Below are positions 17,263 through 26,528 of a stretch of DNA of 64,000 nucleotides, one piece after another. Under the pieces are notes generated by a model. It made no database searches and was not told where the DNA came from. It saw nothing but the letters and a program-made list of their open reading frames with translations. How positions within the stretch are numbered: position 1 is the stretch's first letter; every line of letters begins with the position of its first letter. The position numbers were made by a program, and so were the translations under genes. Source of the DNA: Candidatus Saccharimonadota bacterium (lineage in GTDB: Bacteria > Patescibacteriota > Saccharimonadia > Saccharimonadales > Saccharimonadaceae); assembly GCA_017533605.1 (NCBI GenBank), contig JAFWKF010000001.1, positions 62,001-126,000 of the forward strand, in the 5' to 3' direction.

Positions 17263-18447
17263 TTAATCACGCGAGAAAAGATCGCGAGTATAGACTTTTT
17301 CATGCACGTCTTCTAGCTCGGATGATGGGCGGTTTGCGAGAATAACAGAACATTTTTTCTTGAACTCACTGAGATTATGGGTCACTTTAATTCCGTCGTA
17401 GTCAGCGTCTTTAAAAGTGGGCTCGTAAATCAACATTTTGATTTTCTTTTTCTTGATGTTTTTGATTACATCTTGAATAGCGGCATCACGGAAATTGTCA
17501 GAATCGGACTTCATGGTGAGGCGATAAATACCGACTAATTCTGGGTTGCCAGCCGTAGCCTCATCGGCAATGAATTGTTTGCGAGTAATGTTAGCCTGCA
17601 CAATGGCTCTGATTAAATCTTGCGGAACATCTTTATAATTTGCTAGTAATTGTTTGGTGTCTTTTGGTAAACAGTACCCGCCGTAACCAAATGACGGATT
17701 ATTATAATGTGCGCCAATTCTTGGATCTAAGGAAATACCGTCAATAATGCTTTTAGCGTCTAAGCCTTTGACTTCAGCATAGGTGTCTAGCTCATTAAAG
17801 TAAGCTACCCTAAGAGCTAAGTAGGTGTTTGCAAATAGTTTGACCGCCTCGGCTTCACTGCTATTCATAGCTAAAACCTGGACGTCTTTGGCCAGTGAAG
17901 CTTCACGCAGGAGTTCTGCAAACTTCTGGGCTTCTTCTGAGTAAGAGCCAACGATGATACGTGACGGATACAAATTGTCATAAAGCGCTCTGCCCTCACG
18001 CAAGAATTCTGGTGAGAAAAAAATATTATCTATGCCGTATTTGCGGCGAATAGCATTAACGTAGCCTACTGGGATGGTGGATTTAATTACCATGGTGGTT
18101 TTTGGATTATCTAAGGAAATAACTTTTTGAATAATATCTTCTACGGAACTGGTATTAAAGAAATCTTTAGTCGCGTCATAATCAGTAGGCGTGGCAATAA
18201 TCACGTAATCTGCATCTTTAAAGGCGTTTTTCCAGTCTAGAGTGGCTCTTAAATTCAGTTTTCTTTCGCCACTGGCGGCTTCGGTAAAATATTTTTCAAT
18301 ATATTCATCCTGGATGGGTGAGACATATTTATTAACCATTTTAACTTTTTCCGGGATGATATCTAGTGCTACGACTTCGTGATTTTGGCTAAGTAAAACT
18401 GCCAAAGAGAGCCCAACATACCCTGTACCTGCAATCGCAATCTTCAT
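17263..18447 (-). CDS. ugd: UDP-glucose 6-dehydrogenase
   Basis: A 394-residue enzyme that makes UDP-glucuronate from UDP-glucose with two NAD. GTGYVG (residues 7-12) is the Rossmann motif. The catalytic Cys259 is in [15 protein letters not shown], a block very close to the E. coli enzyme. The C-terminal [20 protein letters not shown] also resembles Ugd. The ATG at 18447 is chosen because GGAG lies seven bases before it; a GTG at 18459 is less likely. Its own promoter is at 18479-18507. With the next upstream gene it should supply UDP-uronic acids. Confidence 0.92.
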   Translation of the reverse strand: MKIAIAGTGYVGLSLAVLLSQNHEVVALDIIPEKVKMVNKYVSPIQDEYIEKYFTEAASGERKLNLRATLDWKNAFKDADYVIIATPTDYDATKDFFNTSSVEDIIQKVISLDNPKTTMVIKSTIPVGYVNAIRRKYGIDNIFFSPEFLREGRALYDNLYPSRIIVGSYSEEAQKFAELLREASLAKDVQVLAMNSSEAEAVKLFANTYLALRVAYFNELDTYAEVKGLDAKSIIDGISLDPRIGAHYNNPSFGYGGYCLPKDTKQLLANYKDVPQDLIRAIVQANITRKQFIADEATAGNPELVGIYRLTMKSDSDNFRDAAIQDVIKNIKKKKIKMLIYEPTFKDADYDGIKVTHNLSEFKKKCSVILANRPSSELEDVHEKVYTRDLFSRD

Positions 18448-18478
18448 TTTTTTCTCCACTTAAATGTTTTATTTCTTA

Positions 18479-18507
18479 AGTTTACTCTATTTTGGGGGTT
18501 TAGTCAA
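18479..18507 (-). promoter_or_regulatory. Promoter in front of ugd
   Basis: TTGACT (18502-18507), a 17-base spacer and TAAACT (18479-18484) on the minus strand. It gives the downstream part of the island (ugd, LCP, kinase, phosphatase) independent transcription. Confidence 0.6.
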
Positions 18508-18514
18508 ACAATAG

Positions 18515-19564
18515 TTAACCGTAGTATTCTTTATACCACTCGGCGAATTTTCTAAGCCCCTCACGTAAAGATGTGTGGGGTTTAAAACCAAAATCTTTTT
18601 CTAACGCGCTAGTGTCAGCATAAGTTACCGACACGTCACCTGGCTGCATCGGCACCAATTCTTTGTGTGCTTCGAAATCATAATCTTCTGATAAAACTTT
18701 GGCGCGAATCAGTTCTTCTTGTAAAATTTGCACAAAGTCTAGTAAGTTTTCTGGATTAGAGTTGCCAATATTATAAACTTTGTATGGTGCGATTGGCAAA
18801 CCATCTTCGCCGTTTTTCTTTTCTGGTGCCTTTGCCATCACTCGCATCACGCCTTCCACAATATCGTCGATATAAGTAAAGTCGCGCTTGCATTTGCCAA
18901 AGTTGAAAATTTGAATTTTTTCGCCCTTAATTAGTTTATTAGTAAAACCAAAGTAAGCCATGTCTGGCCGGCCAGCTGGACCGTAAACGGTAAAAAACCG
19001 TAATCCAGTGGATGGGATGTTGTATAGTTTGGAATAGGCATGCGCGAGTAGTTCATTAGATTTCTTGGTTGCAGCGTACAAACTCACAGGATTATCAACT
19101 TTGTCTTCTACGGCAAATGGGACTTTTTTGTTACCACCATAAACAGACGACGATGATGCATAAACTAAATGCTCTGGTTGGTGATGCCGACACGCTTCCA
19201 GAATATTGTAAAAACCGATGAGATTCGATTCGATATAGGCATCTGGGTGGTCAATTGAATACCTAACGCCGGCCTGCGCTGCAAGATTTACTACAATATC
19301 TGGATGATAATCTTCAAATAGTTTATCGACGGTCCCCTTATCAGCTAAATTCCCTTTAATGAAAGTGAAATTCTGGTACTGTTCTAAATCTTTTAAGCGG
19401 TATTCTTTTAATTTTACGTCATAGTAATCATTGATACTATCAAAGCCAATTACTTTAGCTTCAGGATTTTCTGCACATACTCTCTTTGCGAGATTCGCAC
19501 CAATAAATCCAGCAGCGCCAGTAATGAGAATAGTCTTGTAGCTAGAATCTGCTGCCTTGTTCAT
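18515..19564 (-). CDS. NAD-dependent UDP-sugar epimerase (UDP-glucuronate 4-epimerase type)
   Basis: A 349-residue short-chain dehydrogenase-like enzyme. The NAD-binding TGAAGFIGANLA is at about 15-26 and the catalytic Tyr163/Lys167 pair is in SLYAATKKSNEL. The FDSINDYYDVKLKEYRL and GPAGRPDMAYFGFTNKLIKGE blocks are typical of CapI-like UDP-glucuronate epimerases, which would turn the Ugd product into UDP-galacturonate. No good ribosome site is seen; a weak TTATAT box six bases before the ATG hints at a leaderless start. Substrate is inferred from the Ugd neighbour. Confidence 0.85.
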   Translation of the reverse strand: MNKAADSSYKTILITGAAGFIGANLAKRVCAENPEAKVIGFDSINDYYDVKLKEYRLKDLEQYQNFTFIKGNLADKGTVDKLFEDYHPDIVVNLAAQAGVRYSIDHPDAYIESNLIGFYNILEACRHHQPEHLVYASSSSVYGGNKKVPFAVEDKVDNPVSLYAATKKSNELLAHAYSKLYNIPSTGLRFFTVYGPAGRPDMAYFGFTNKLIKGEKIQIFNFGKCKRDFTYIDDIVEGVMRVMAKAPEKKNGEDGLPIAPYKVYNIGNSNPENLLDFVQILQEELIRAKVLSEDYDFEAHKELVPMQPGDVSVTYADTSALEKDFGFKPHTSLREGLRKFAEWYKEYYG

Positions 19565-19648
19565 ACCAATATATAATAATCTATTAGCTTAGCTTTTTCA
19601 AGTTATAGATATTTGGTGCAAGTATATTCGGGAATAACCACGGCCTAA

Positions 19649-19846
19649 CTCGTAAGAGCAGGAGACATTTTATTTCAAGGAATCAAATATAGCTATTTTG
19701 ATATTAGTTTTGCGCCTCTAAATGTCTTTTCCATCGCTTATAACCTTAATAATACAGCATTAATCGAGATATTAACCGTTGAAATAATAAAGAGCGACAA
19801 AAACTATAAAGTGATGCCTCAAATTAAAACCGAAATAAATAATTAA
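19649..19846 (+). pseudogene. Possible 3' remnant of a plus-strand gene
   Basis: A plus-strand frame of 65 codons, open from an in-frame TAA at 19646 to a TAA at 19844-19846, has no start codon near its beginning and ends two bases from the 3' end of the flippase gene. The translation (for example FDISFAPLNVFSIAYNL) has ordinary protein-like composition but no recognised family. It may be the tail of a gene lost when the variable half of the island was exchanged. Chance cannot be excluded in such AT-rich DNA. Confidence 0.25.
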
Positions 19847-19848
19847 TC

Positions 19849-21381
19849 CTAACACAACCGTTTTCCCGGTACTAATCTTTTCACAAATTTAGCCGCTTCC
19901 TTAAATATACTAGTCTTGCAATACACCAAATAATACAACACATTCGGAATCACGATGCAAACTCCACCTTTTATTATTAGTTCGGGTAATCCTCCGATAT
20001 TAATGAATGAACACACGAAAAACGTTGCAAAACAAATTATGAGCGTAACAATAGTATATAACCCATGTCGTAAAAAGTATTCTAATATTCTATGTTCCCC
20101 AAAATAATGCCTAAATAATATCTGAGATCCGTATCCAAAGTTAATAATTAAAAGCGATATCAAAGTTCCAGCTATAATTCCAGCTACACCAAAAAAATGA
20201 CCCAATAAGGCGTTTAATATTACATTAGCTATCGATTCCGCAATTGCGCGGAACCGATTCTCGTACCATAAGCCTTTGGCATCAGAGTATACCGCTCGAA
20301 TATCCCCCATCTTGAGCGAATAAAAATAGATACAAAATAAAACCACAATTCCAAATGAGAACATGTTTTCCTTACCCATCCAAATCTCCATCAATGGTTG
20401 GTACAAACAAACTAAACACGCCGTCAACCATCCAGAAACCCACATATAGATAAAATTAAATTTATTCATATCGTTGTAATTTTTACTTACAGATTCAGTC
20501 ACTATACTATTACCGACGCTTGCAGTAATTGACGACGACAAAATACTCATTACACCAATAATTGCTACCATGATTGTATAATAATTTGAATAAATTGCTA
20601 CTGCGGTTAACCCTACCATAGACGAGATAAAAATACTATCCAAAGAATTCCTAGTAGTCGCACAAACCCTTTGCACCATTAAGCCAGTAACTCTCTTGCG
20701 AATATCCTTCTTTTGTTCTTTCGATACTTCTCCAGTGCAAACATATTTTGGATACATTCGTTTTGCAATAATTGCTACAAATATATTATTGAGTATCAAT
20801 GTTACGCACTGAACGATAATATAAGCATAATAATTTTTAAAAACTAAAAGCACAATGATTTGCACAACAAATTGCAGTAAGCTAGTAACTGTCCCTATGT
20901 TACTAATAATATCGTTTCGCTGATGTGCATTCACTAATGCACTTTTATATGCAAACAAAAAATAGGTTGATACTGTGTTGAATAGAAATATTAAGTATAA
21001 GATATATATATTGGCCCCATTGGGGACGCCCCCCTCAATAAAACTATGAAGGAATGGCATTATCCCGAGTCCAATAAATAGTACGACTAGGCCGATAATA
21101 CGATAAATTTTTTTATACAAGTTCATCAATGCGCAAATCGTTTTTTCGTCTTTTTCCGCAACAGGCTTATACATATTATAGACTATTGCGTTGCTGAAGC
21201 CCATTTCAGCCAGATTTAAAACTTGTAATATTGAAGTAAAAAGACTCCCTAGACCAAGGTATTCCGCTCCAAGCATTTGTATTACGACGGAACGAATTAT
21301 AAATGGAAAAACTAAATGAACTATTCTATTGACAATTCCGGAAACTATATTACGCGAAGCATTTTTTATTCTATTCGTCAT
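19849..21381 (-). CDS. Wzx-type polysaccharide repeat-unit flippase
   Basis: A 510-residue, highly hydrophobic protein with about 12-14 membrane segments. Its start (NIVSGIVNRIVHLVFPFIIRSVVIQMLGAEYLGLGSLFTSILQ) is typical of the MOP-superfamily flippases that move lipid-linked oligosaccharide units across the membrane. It overlaps the upstream glycosyltransferase by 11 bases. The gene is visibly more AT-rich than the ribosomal genes around the island, as are the next six genes, which suggests transfer. Confidence 0.9.
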   Translation of the reverse strand: MTNRIKNASRNIVSGIVNRIVHLVFPFIIRSVVIQMLGAEYLGLGSLFTSILQVLNLAEMGFSNAIVYNMYKPVAEKDEKTICALMNLYKKIYRIIGLVVLFIGLGIMPFLHSFIEGGVPNGANIYILYLIFLFNTVSTYFLFAYKSALVNAHQRNDIISNIGTVTSLLQFVVQIIVLLVFKNYYAYIIVQCVTLILNNIFVAIIAKRMYPKYVCTGEVSKEQKKDIRKRVTGLMVQRVCATTRNSLDSIFISSMVGLTAVAIYSNYYTIMVAIIGVMSILSSSITASVGNSIVTESVSKNYNDMNKFNFIYMWVSGWLTACLVCLYQPLMEIWMGKENMFSFGIVVLFCIYFYSLKMGDIRAVYSDAKGLWYENRFRAIAESIANVILNALLGHFFGVAGIIAGTLISLLIINFGYGSQILFRHYFGEHRILEYFLRHGLYTIVTLIICFATFFVCSFINIGGLPELIIKGGVCIVIPNVLYYLVYCKTSIFKEAAKFVKRLVPGKRLC

Positions 21382-22378
21382 TCAGTCTTTCCTCTCTTTT
21401 GATTTTATAATTGCAATAAATACTAGATGTGAATAAACGCCTTAAGAAACATTTTAATCTAAATCTTCTAATAGTTTCTATGTATTCATTGGAGCTTTTA
21501 TCGCATAAGGAATAATCTAATTCTTTCTCGTTTACTGCAAAATATCTCACGATCAGATCTCTAGCTTCGTGACTCTTATAGTATTTCTGCTTGCTCATCT
21601 GATATTCAAAATGCTTCAAGGCTAATAAGGGTATGTAGCTTCTAAATAATACATCGTTGCCGTTCTTAAAATAAAAATCTTTAATGTCGCCAAACGCATT
21701 AACTATATCTAGAATCCTCCAGTCAAACGTTCTTGACATCGACTTTCCGTTAATTCTGTAGCTATAAATATATTCTTCTGTCAATAAAACCCTTTTACAA
21801 AGAGATAAATACTTTAAATAAAAATTGAGGTCTTGGCCGATTCGTACATTTCCCCACTGCAAATTATTTTCTTTTATGACTCTTAGATCAAAAAGTTTAT
21901 TTGACGGAACCGGATTAATATGGACTAGGTCTCCAAACTCGCCCATTACGTCTGCTACTTTTTCTTTTTTGACAAAACTCTTTTCGCCAATTCTTTTGTC
22001 GTTAGCATTTATTAAATAATAACCACCGATCAATAAATCAACATCATTCTTTTCTTTCTTTTTAGTCATTTTACTTAAAACATCACATTCAAGTATGTCA
22101 TCCGAATCTAGAAATAATACATAATCACCAGTGGCAATTGACATGCCATTATTTCTAGCTATAGAGGCGTTTAAATTGTTTTGGCAGACAAGTAAAATTT
22201 TATTTTTTTGATGAGCATCAATGAATTTACGAATGATATCTACGGATTTGTCAGTCGAACCATCATCAACAACAATTATCTCGATATTTGGATAGTCTTG
22301 GTTAATGACGGAATAGAGGCATTTCGTAATAAACCGTTCATTATTATAATTTGGTATAATTATACTGATTTTTTTCAT
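21371..22378 (-). CDS. Family 2 glycosyltransferase
   Basis: A 335-residue GT-A enzyme with the family 2 start (ISIIIPNYNNERFITKCLYSVINQDYPNIEIIVVDDGSTD) and the metal-binding FLDSDDIL at about 90-98. No membrane anchor is evident. It should add one sugar to the lipid-linked repeat unit on the cytosolic face. The ATG overlaps the stop of the polymerase gene by four bases (ATGA). Donor and linkage cannot be read from the sequence. Confidence 0.88.
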   Translation of the reverse strand: MKKISIIIPNYNNERFITKCLYSVINQDYPNIEIIVVDDGSTDKSVDIIRKFIDAHQKNKILLVCQNNLNASIARNNGMSIATGDYVLFLDSDDILECDVLSKMTKKKEKNDVDLLIGGYYLINANDKRIGEKSFVKKEKVADVMGEFGDLVHINPVPSNKLFDLRVIKENNLQWGNVRIGQDLNFYLKYLSLCKRVLLTEEYIYSYRINGKSMSRTFDWRILDIVNAFGDIKDFYFKNGNDVLFRSYIPLLALKHFEYQMSKQKYYKSHEARDLIVRYFAVNEKELDYSLCDKSSNEYIETIRRFRLKCFLRRLFTSSIYCNYKIKREERLNDE

Positions 22379-23574
22379 AGTTTAGCCTCTTCATTATTAA
22401 TAATATTTAAAAAACTATTTGTGATATTGTCTTCTACTTGCCTCGTTATTCCTGAGGACTCAAACTGCTCACAAGCACTCATTATTCGACAAGCAGATAG
22501 GCTCAAAATAATAATTAATAAGGCAAGGCGCATATGCTTGTTTTTAACGTTTCTAAAATAAAACTCCACAAAAGGCATCGAAAGGATTGCTATTAGAAAA
22601 CTATACCTAGAAAATATCCCAGCGTTCAGTATAGTAGACAAAATATAGACTGAAAAATAAGCAAGAAGACTTCCATACTCTTTTAAATGTCCATATTTGG
22701 AATACCATATTGCCATGATTAGCCCTAATACAACCGTAAATATTCTTAAATAGTATTCCAAACTACTATATGTTATTTGATTTACGAAGTATTCGTTATA
22801 CATTTTATTCACTATTTCCATAAATGCAGAATCTGGCCCAAGGAAAATGTTTGTAGCCGAAACAGCTACTCCAAATAATATAGCCACCAAAAATGTCAAC
22901 AAGATAGGTAAAAACCCGACTCTTTTAAATAACCTTAATTTATTAATTAGTAGCATTACCACTAGCATATAAAATACCCCTATATGTAAACAGATTGCTA
23001 TTATATAGAATAAGTATTGTAAATGCTTTTTTCTTCCGAAATAACTGATATAAACCCCCATCGCAATATTTATTATTGCTAAATTGAACCAAAGACCACT
23101 TGCAAAATCTATAAATCTTAATGAAAATACGGTGTACAAGAATAATAAAACAAAAATACTTCTTCTGACTTTTTTGGTTTCTGAGTAATCAGAGATAATC
23201 CAGAATAATTCAAAGTAACCACACAACACCACGATAAACTGTAATAAAGAAAAATTGCCTGTTTGGGCAACGGCAAATTCGATTAAATAATGTGCTGGCT
23301 CTAAATTTGTCTTTAAAAACACACCTAGCTGTTCGAAATCAAATCCAACTAATGCACTCATCTGATGATGAAACCTATACAAATCCATTTTACTATTTGG
23401 CACCCACAAATAAGCTACTACAGCCAGAGAAAATGCAAGAAGAAAACCATAATGCTTCTTAAGTGCACCTCTACTTATGACCATTCCGAAGATGTTTAAC
23501 GGTATTGCTAGCACTGGAAAAATTATAGTAATAATTAAACAAAATAGAAATACAATTATTGCCATCTTTATCAC
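22375..23574 (-). CDS. Wzy/EpsG-type polysaccharide polymerase
   Basis: A 399-residue protein with about ten or eleven hydrophobic segments. It has the EpsG-like pattern near the start (YLWVPNSKMDLYRFHHQM at about 55-72), a feature of bacterial O-antigen and EPS polymerases. It would join repeat units outside the membrane. The GTG at 23574 overlaps the upstream stop (GTGA); an ATG three codons later has a good AAGGCGGTGA site and may be the real start. Confidence 0.8.
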   Translation of the reverse strand: MIKMAIIVFLFCLIITIIFPVLAIPLNIFGMVISRGALKKHYGFLLAFSLAVVAYLWVPNSKMDLYRFHHQMSALVGFDFEQLGVFLKTNLEPAHYLIEFAVAQTGNFSLLQFIVVLCGYFELFWIISDYSETKKVRRSIFVLLFLYTVFSLRFIDFASGLWFNLAIINIAMGVYISYFGRKKHLQYLFYIIAICLHIGVFYMLVVMLLINKLRLFKRVGFLPILLTFLVAILFGVAVSATNIFLGPDSAFMEIVNKMYNEYFVNQITYSSLEYYLRIFTVVLGLIMAIWYSKYGHLKEYGSLLAYFSVYILSTILNAGIFSRYSFLIAILSMPFVEFYFRNVKNKHMRLALLIIILSLSACRIMSACEQFESSGITRQVEDNITNSFLNIINNEEAKL

Positions 23575-24728
23575 CGCCTTTTTTTAATAATCTTTTTTTC
23601 ATTAATAAAAATTCTACTATTACGATTTCTCAAAATAGAATAATAATAATTATAGATATTAGAAGTTGCGATATTTATATCAAAAGAATTTGATAACTTT
23701 GGCTCATCGCTTCTATTACACTTTATTATTGCCTCAACCCACTTTTCAATAGAATCAATATTCAAAAAATGCACATTACCCGAAATATCTGTTTCACGCG
23801 TTACGCCGCTAGAAGCTATACACGGAAGACCATTAGCCTGAGCCTCGCATATAGCAATGCTAAGCCCTTCACTTATTGAGGGCATAGCATAGACGTCAAA
23901 AGCAGAATACAACTTTTCTGTATCTGGTCTAGAACCAAGAAATAAAACACTGTTTTTTAACCCCATATCTTCCACTAACTGCTTCACTTTTGGCATTTCG
24001 CGCCCTGTTCCAACTAATATCAATATTGCATTTGATATTTTTTTCTTTAATAAACTAAAAACCTTTACTAGAAAAATATGATTTTTCGTAGGTATAAATG
24101 ATGACACATCGCCAACTACGAAGGATGAATCATCTATCCCTAGTTCCCTACGAACTATTTTTCTATTTTTCGAAGAATATTTAAATTTTTTAAAATCTAT
24201 TCCATTGTAATAAACATCGTATTTTCTATTACCAAATAAGTATTTTCCAGCCTCGGTACTACAAGCAATACAATTAAAAGCATATTTTCTTAGCCTCGCT
24301 CTTCCTAATAAATGCAATGCTTTTGTTTTGAAAGACTTTGTATAGCCGCTGCTGTGTGAATGCACGATTATTTCGCTATTGGAGTATTTACAAGCATACT
24401 CCACCAATTCAAATGGACTACAAGAAACTAGATTAATATGTATTATATCAAAGATACCACGAGTATATATCCTTTTTAAATCTGCAAGGTATTTTTTTAG
24501 ACTTTTTCTTCTCGGATAAAACCTTATAAATTTAACTCCTTCTTTTAACAAAACTTGATAATTAGGTATATCGAGCCCTTCTTCTGCCATTATGGTAAAG
24601 CGAATTCTCGTCCGTCTAGATTTCATTATTAAATCCTTTTCAAAGACTTCAATACCTCCTATTTTACCAGAGGAGCCAACTAATAAAACATTTATCACTG
24701 CTTTGCTATTATCATTAAGTAATTTCAT
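23571..24728 (-). CDS. Family 4 (GT-B) glycosyltransferase
   Basis: A 385-residue enzyme. The N-terminal domain begins INVLLVGSSGKIGGIEVFEKDL. The C-terminal donor domain has VGDVSSFIPTKNHIFLV, ILVGTGREMPKVKQLV and the acidic EGLSIAICEAQANGLPCIAS block (about 306-325) that binds the nucleotide sugar. The C-terminus is Lys/Arg-rich. Overlaps of four bases on both sides show tight operon coupling. Confidence 0.88.
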   Translation of the reverse strand: MKLLNDNSKAVINVLLVGSSGKIGGIEVFEKDLIMKSRRTRIRFTIMAEEGLDIPNYQVLLKEGVKFIRFYPRRKSLKKYLADLKRIYTRGIFDIIHINLVSCSPFELVEYACKYSNSEIIVHSHSSGYTKSFKTKALHLLGRARLRKYAFNCIACSTEAGKYLFGNRKYDVYYNGIDFKKFKYSSKNRKIVRRELGIDDSSFVVGDVSSFIPTKNHIFLVKVFSLLKKKISNAILILVGTGREMPKVKQLVEDMGLKNSVLFLGSRPDTEKLYSAFDVYAMPSISEGLSIAICEAQANGLPCIASSGVTRETDISGNVHFLNIDSIEKWVEAIIKCNRSDEPKLSNSFDINIATSNIYNYYYSILRNRNSRIFINEKKIIKKRR

Positions 24729-25627
24729 CGATCACTCCTTTTATACTTTATTACCCAGAAATGGTAGAGAATAAAACTTGGAAGAAGATTTAGATATAAA
24801 ATACCTGAATTATTATTTTTTCTACATTCTTCTAAGGCATTCTTGCCTGCAAATCTAACATAAACTAGATATAATAATGCTTTTTTTTCTCTAATTCTCC
24901 AGCGATAATTTTTTCCAAAAAAATCTTTCGTACAATACATCCCGCCCAGTGGATTATCTATTCTTAATTTTCTACCACTCATCGTTAATCCATCATCATA
25001 ATACTCGCAAATACATATCGCCCTATCAATAAATACCATTTTTTTCTCTTGAGTAATTTTTGCCCACAATGCGCCCTCGGCTATATACTTTTCTCCTTTA
25101 TATTCAGGGAAGCGCCAACCTATCAACGCGTTCGCATTAAAAACTTCCGTTGTCTCCCCTACTCTACCGCTGTTAATAATAAAATCACCATAGCTTGAAG
25201 TTGTTACTCCATCTCCAAAGTTTTTTATCATAATTTTATTATTATTGCTCATTCTTTTATAGCATAACCCACTTAAATCTTCATCGCCGTATTTCTCCCA
25301 ATCTGATAAGATAGTCTCTATTGCGTCGCTAACTAAGTAATCATCGCTATCTATGATTACGAGTAACCCCCTCTTAACCATGTCAAAAGCAACATTCAGG
25401 GCAGTATGCTTCCCGCCATTATTCTTCTTTTTGTAGATTATTCTAAACTTATTGTTATTTGTTTTAATATCTTTTATATATCGGTCTGTTCCATCCGTAC
25501 TCCCGTCATCAATAATAATCCAGTCGAAGTCACTTATGGTCTGTTTTTTTAGACTCTCATAAAGAATCCTTAACTTTTTTTTTCTATTATAGGTCGGGGT
25601 TACAACTATAACTTTATTCTTTTTCAT
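24725..25627 (-). CDS. Family 2 glycosyltransferase
   Basis: A 300-residue GT-A enzyme with VIVVTPTYNRKKKLRILYESL at the start, IIIDDGSTDGTDRYI, and the DxD-type IIDSDDYL (about 92-99). The GRKLRIDNPLGG region and C-terminal half resemble sugar transferases of capsule loci. It overlaps both neighbours (4 and 14 bases). Sugar specificity is unknown. Confidence 0.87.
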   Translation of the reverse strand: MKKNKVIVVTPTYNRKKKLRILYESLKKQTISDFDWIIIDDGSTDGTDRYIKDIKTNNNKFRIIYKKKNNGGKHTALNVAFDMVKRGLLVIIDSDDYLVSDAIETILSDWEKYGDEDLSGLCYKRMSNNNKIMIKNFGDGVTTSSYGDFIINSGRVGETTEVFNANALIGWRFPEYKGEKYIAEGALWAKITQEKKMVFIDRAICICEYYDDGLTMSGRKLRIDNPLGGMYCTKDFFGKNYRWRIREKKALLYLVYVRFAGKNALEECRKNNNSGILYLNLLPSFILYHFWVIKYKRSDR

Positions 25628-26528
25628 TCGTCATCCTTAGTTCAAAATCTTTACCCAGCACATAATCAAACTCGTCGGGATCAAACTGAACATACCCAGT
25701 CCAAGGATAAAATGTCATTTCGCCAAAATATATTTTGTTTTTTATGCAGTATAAGTCTACTCTGACATACGGAAAATCTTCCGATAGTTTTTCTGCTGTG
25801 GCTATCAATTGATTTAGCTGCTTCGGCTTTTTAATATCATTACTAAGCTTATTACAGTCGGTTTTAATATCTATATAATTCCAATTCCTATCATAAAAAC
25901 TCCGTTTATGTTCCACGAAACGATCCCCATCTAAAACTATATATTTTACCTTTCCGCTGTAGCAGAAAAATTTATAATCATTTATACCAGAAAGATTGTC
26001 TTCATTTCCTTCCAGTAATCTTTCTACTATTATTCTATTCTTCGTACCTTCATATGCCCATTCTCTCCCGAATGATTTTTTTGGATTTAGCTTCAACCAA
26101 TATCTCAATTTATTAATGGTTTCTTTAGTATTTAAATTATCCTTATTGTTGCACAGTAAAACATTTTGACCACCAGTCCCAGAAGTTGTCTTAATTACGA
26201 ATTTTTTTGGTAATTTTTCAAAATCAATATCTTCTGGATTATTATAGACCCCATATAGCTCATTCAAAATATTTTCTAAGCCCTTTGATTTTACAAATTT
26301 TCTTACTTCATATTTGTCCACACACTGATGCATCACTGGTTTTCGATAATACAATTTATACCACTGCAATTTTTCCGTATATCTCTTCGGATTTTTCAAA
26401 TCCAGTTTCCTTCCAGTTTTAATTCTATATTGCCACTTCACCATCATTCTATCTGGCACCCAACTCAGCATATTAAGGATCTTAAAGCGCAAATTTTGAT
26501 TTTTCAAAACCTTTTTATAATCCACCAT
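25614..26528 (-). CDS. TupA-like ATP-grasp enzyme of polysaccharide loci
   Basis: A 304-residue protein. The N-terminal RTGRK-like stretch (YRIKTGRKLDLKNPKRYTEKLQWYKLY) and KFVIKTTSGTGGQNVLL are the hallmark of the TupA-like ATP-grasp family found in capsule and teichuronic-acid clusters. DYKFFCYSGKVKYIVLD and the closing FGEMTFYPWTGYVQFDP form the rest of the ATP-grasp fold. It is thought to decorate glycans, for example by amide-linked amino acids, but the reaction is not established. The ATG shares one base with the upstream stop. Confidence 0.82.
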   Translation of the reverse strand: MVDYKKVLKNQNLRFKILNMLSWVPDRMMVKWQYRIKTGRKLDLKNPKRYTEKLQWYKLYYRKPVMHQCVDKYEVRKFVKSKGLENILNELYGVYNNPEDIDFEKLPKKFVIKTTSGTGGQNVLLCNNKDNLNTKETINKLRYWLKLNPKKSFGREWAYEGTKNRIIVERLLEGNEDNLSGINDYKFFCYSGKVKYIVLDGDRFVEHKRSFYDRNWNYIDIKTDCNKLSNDIKKPKQLNQLIATAEKLSEDFPYVRVDLYCIKNKIYFGEMTFYPWTGYVQFDPDEFDYVLGKDFELRMTNEKE

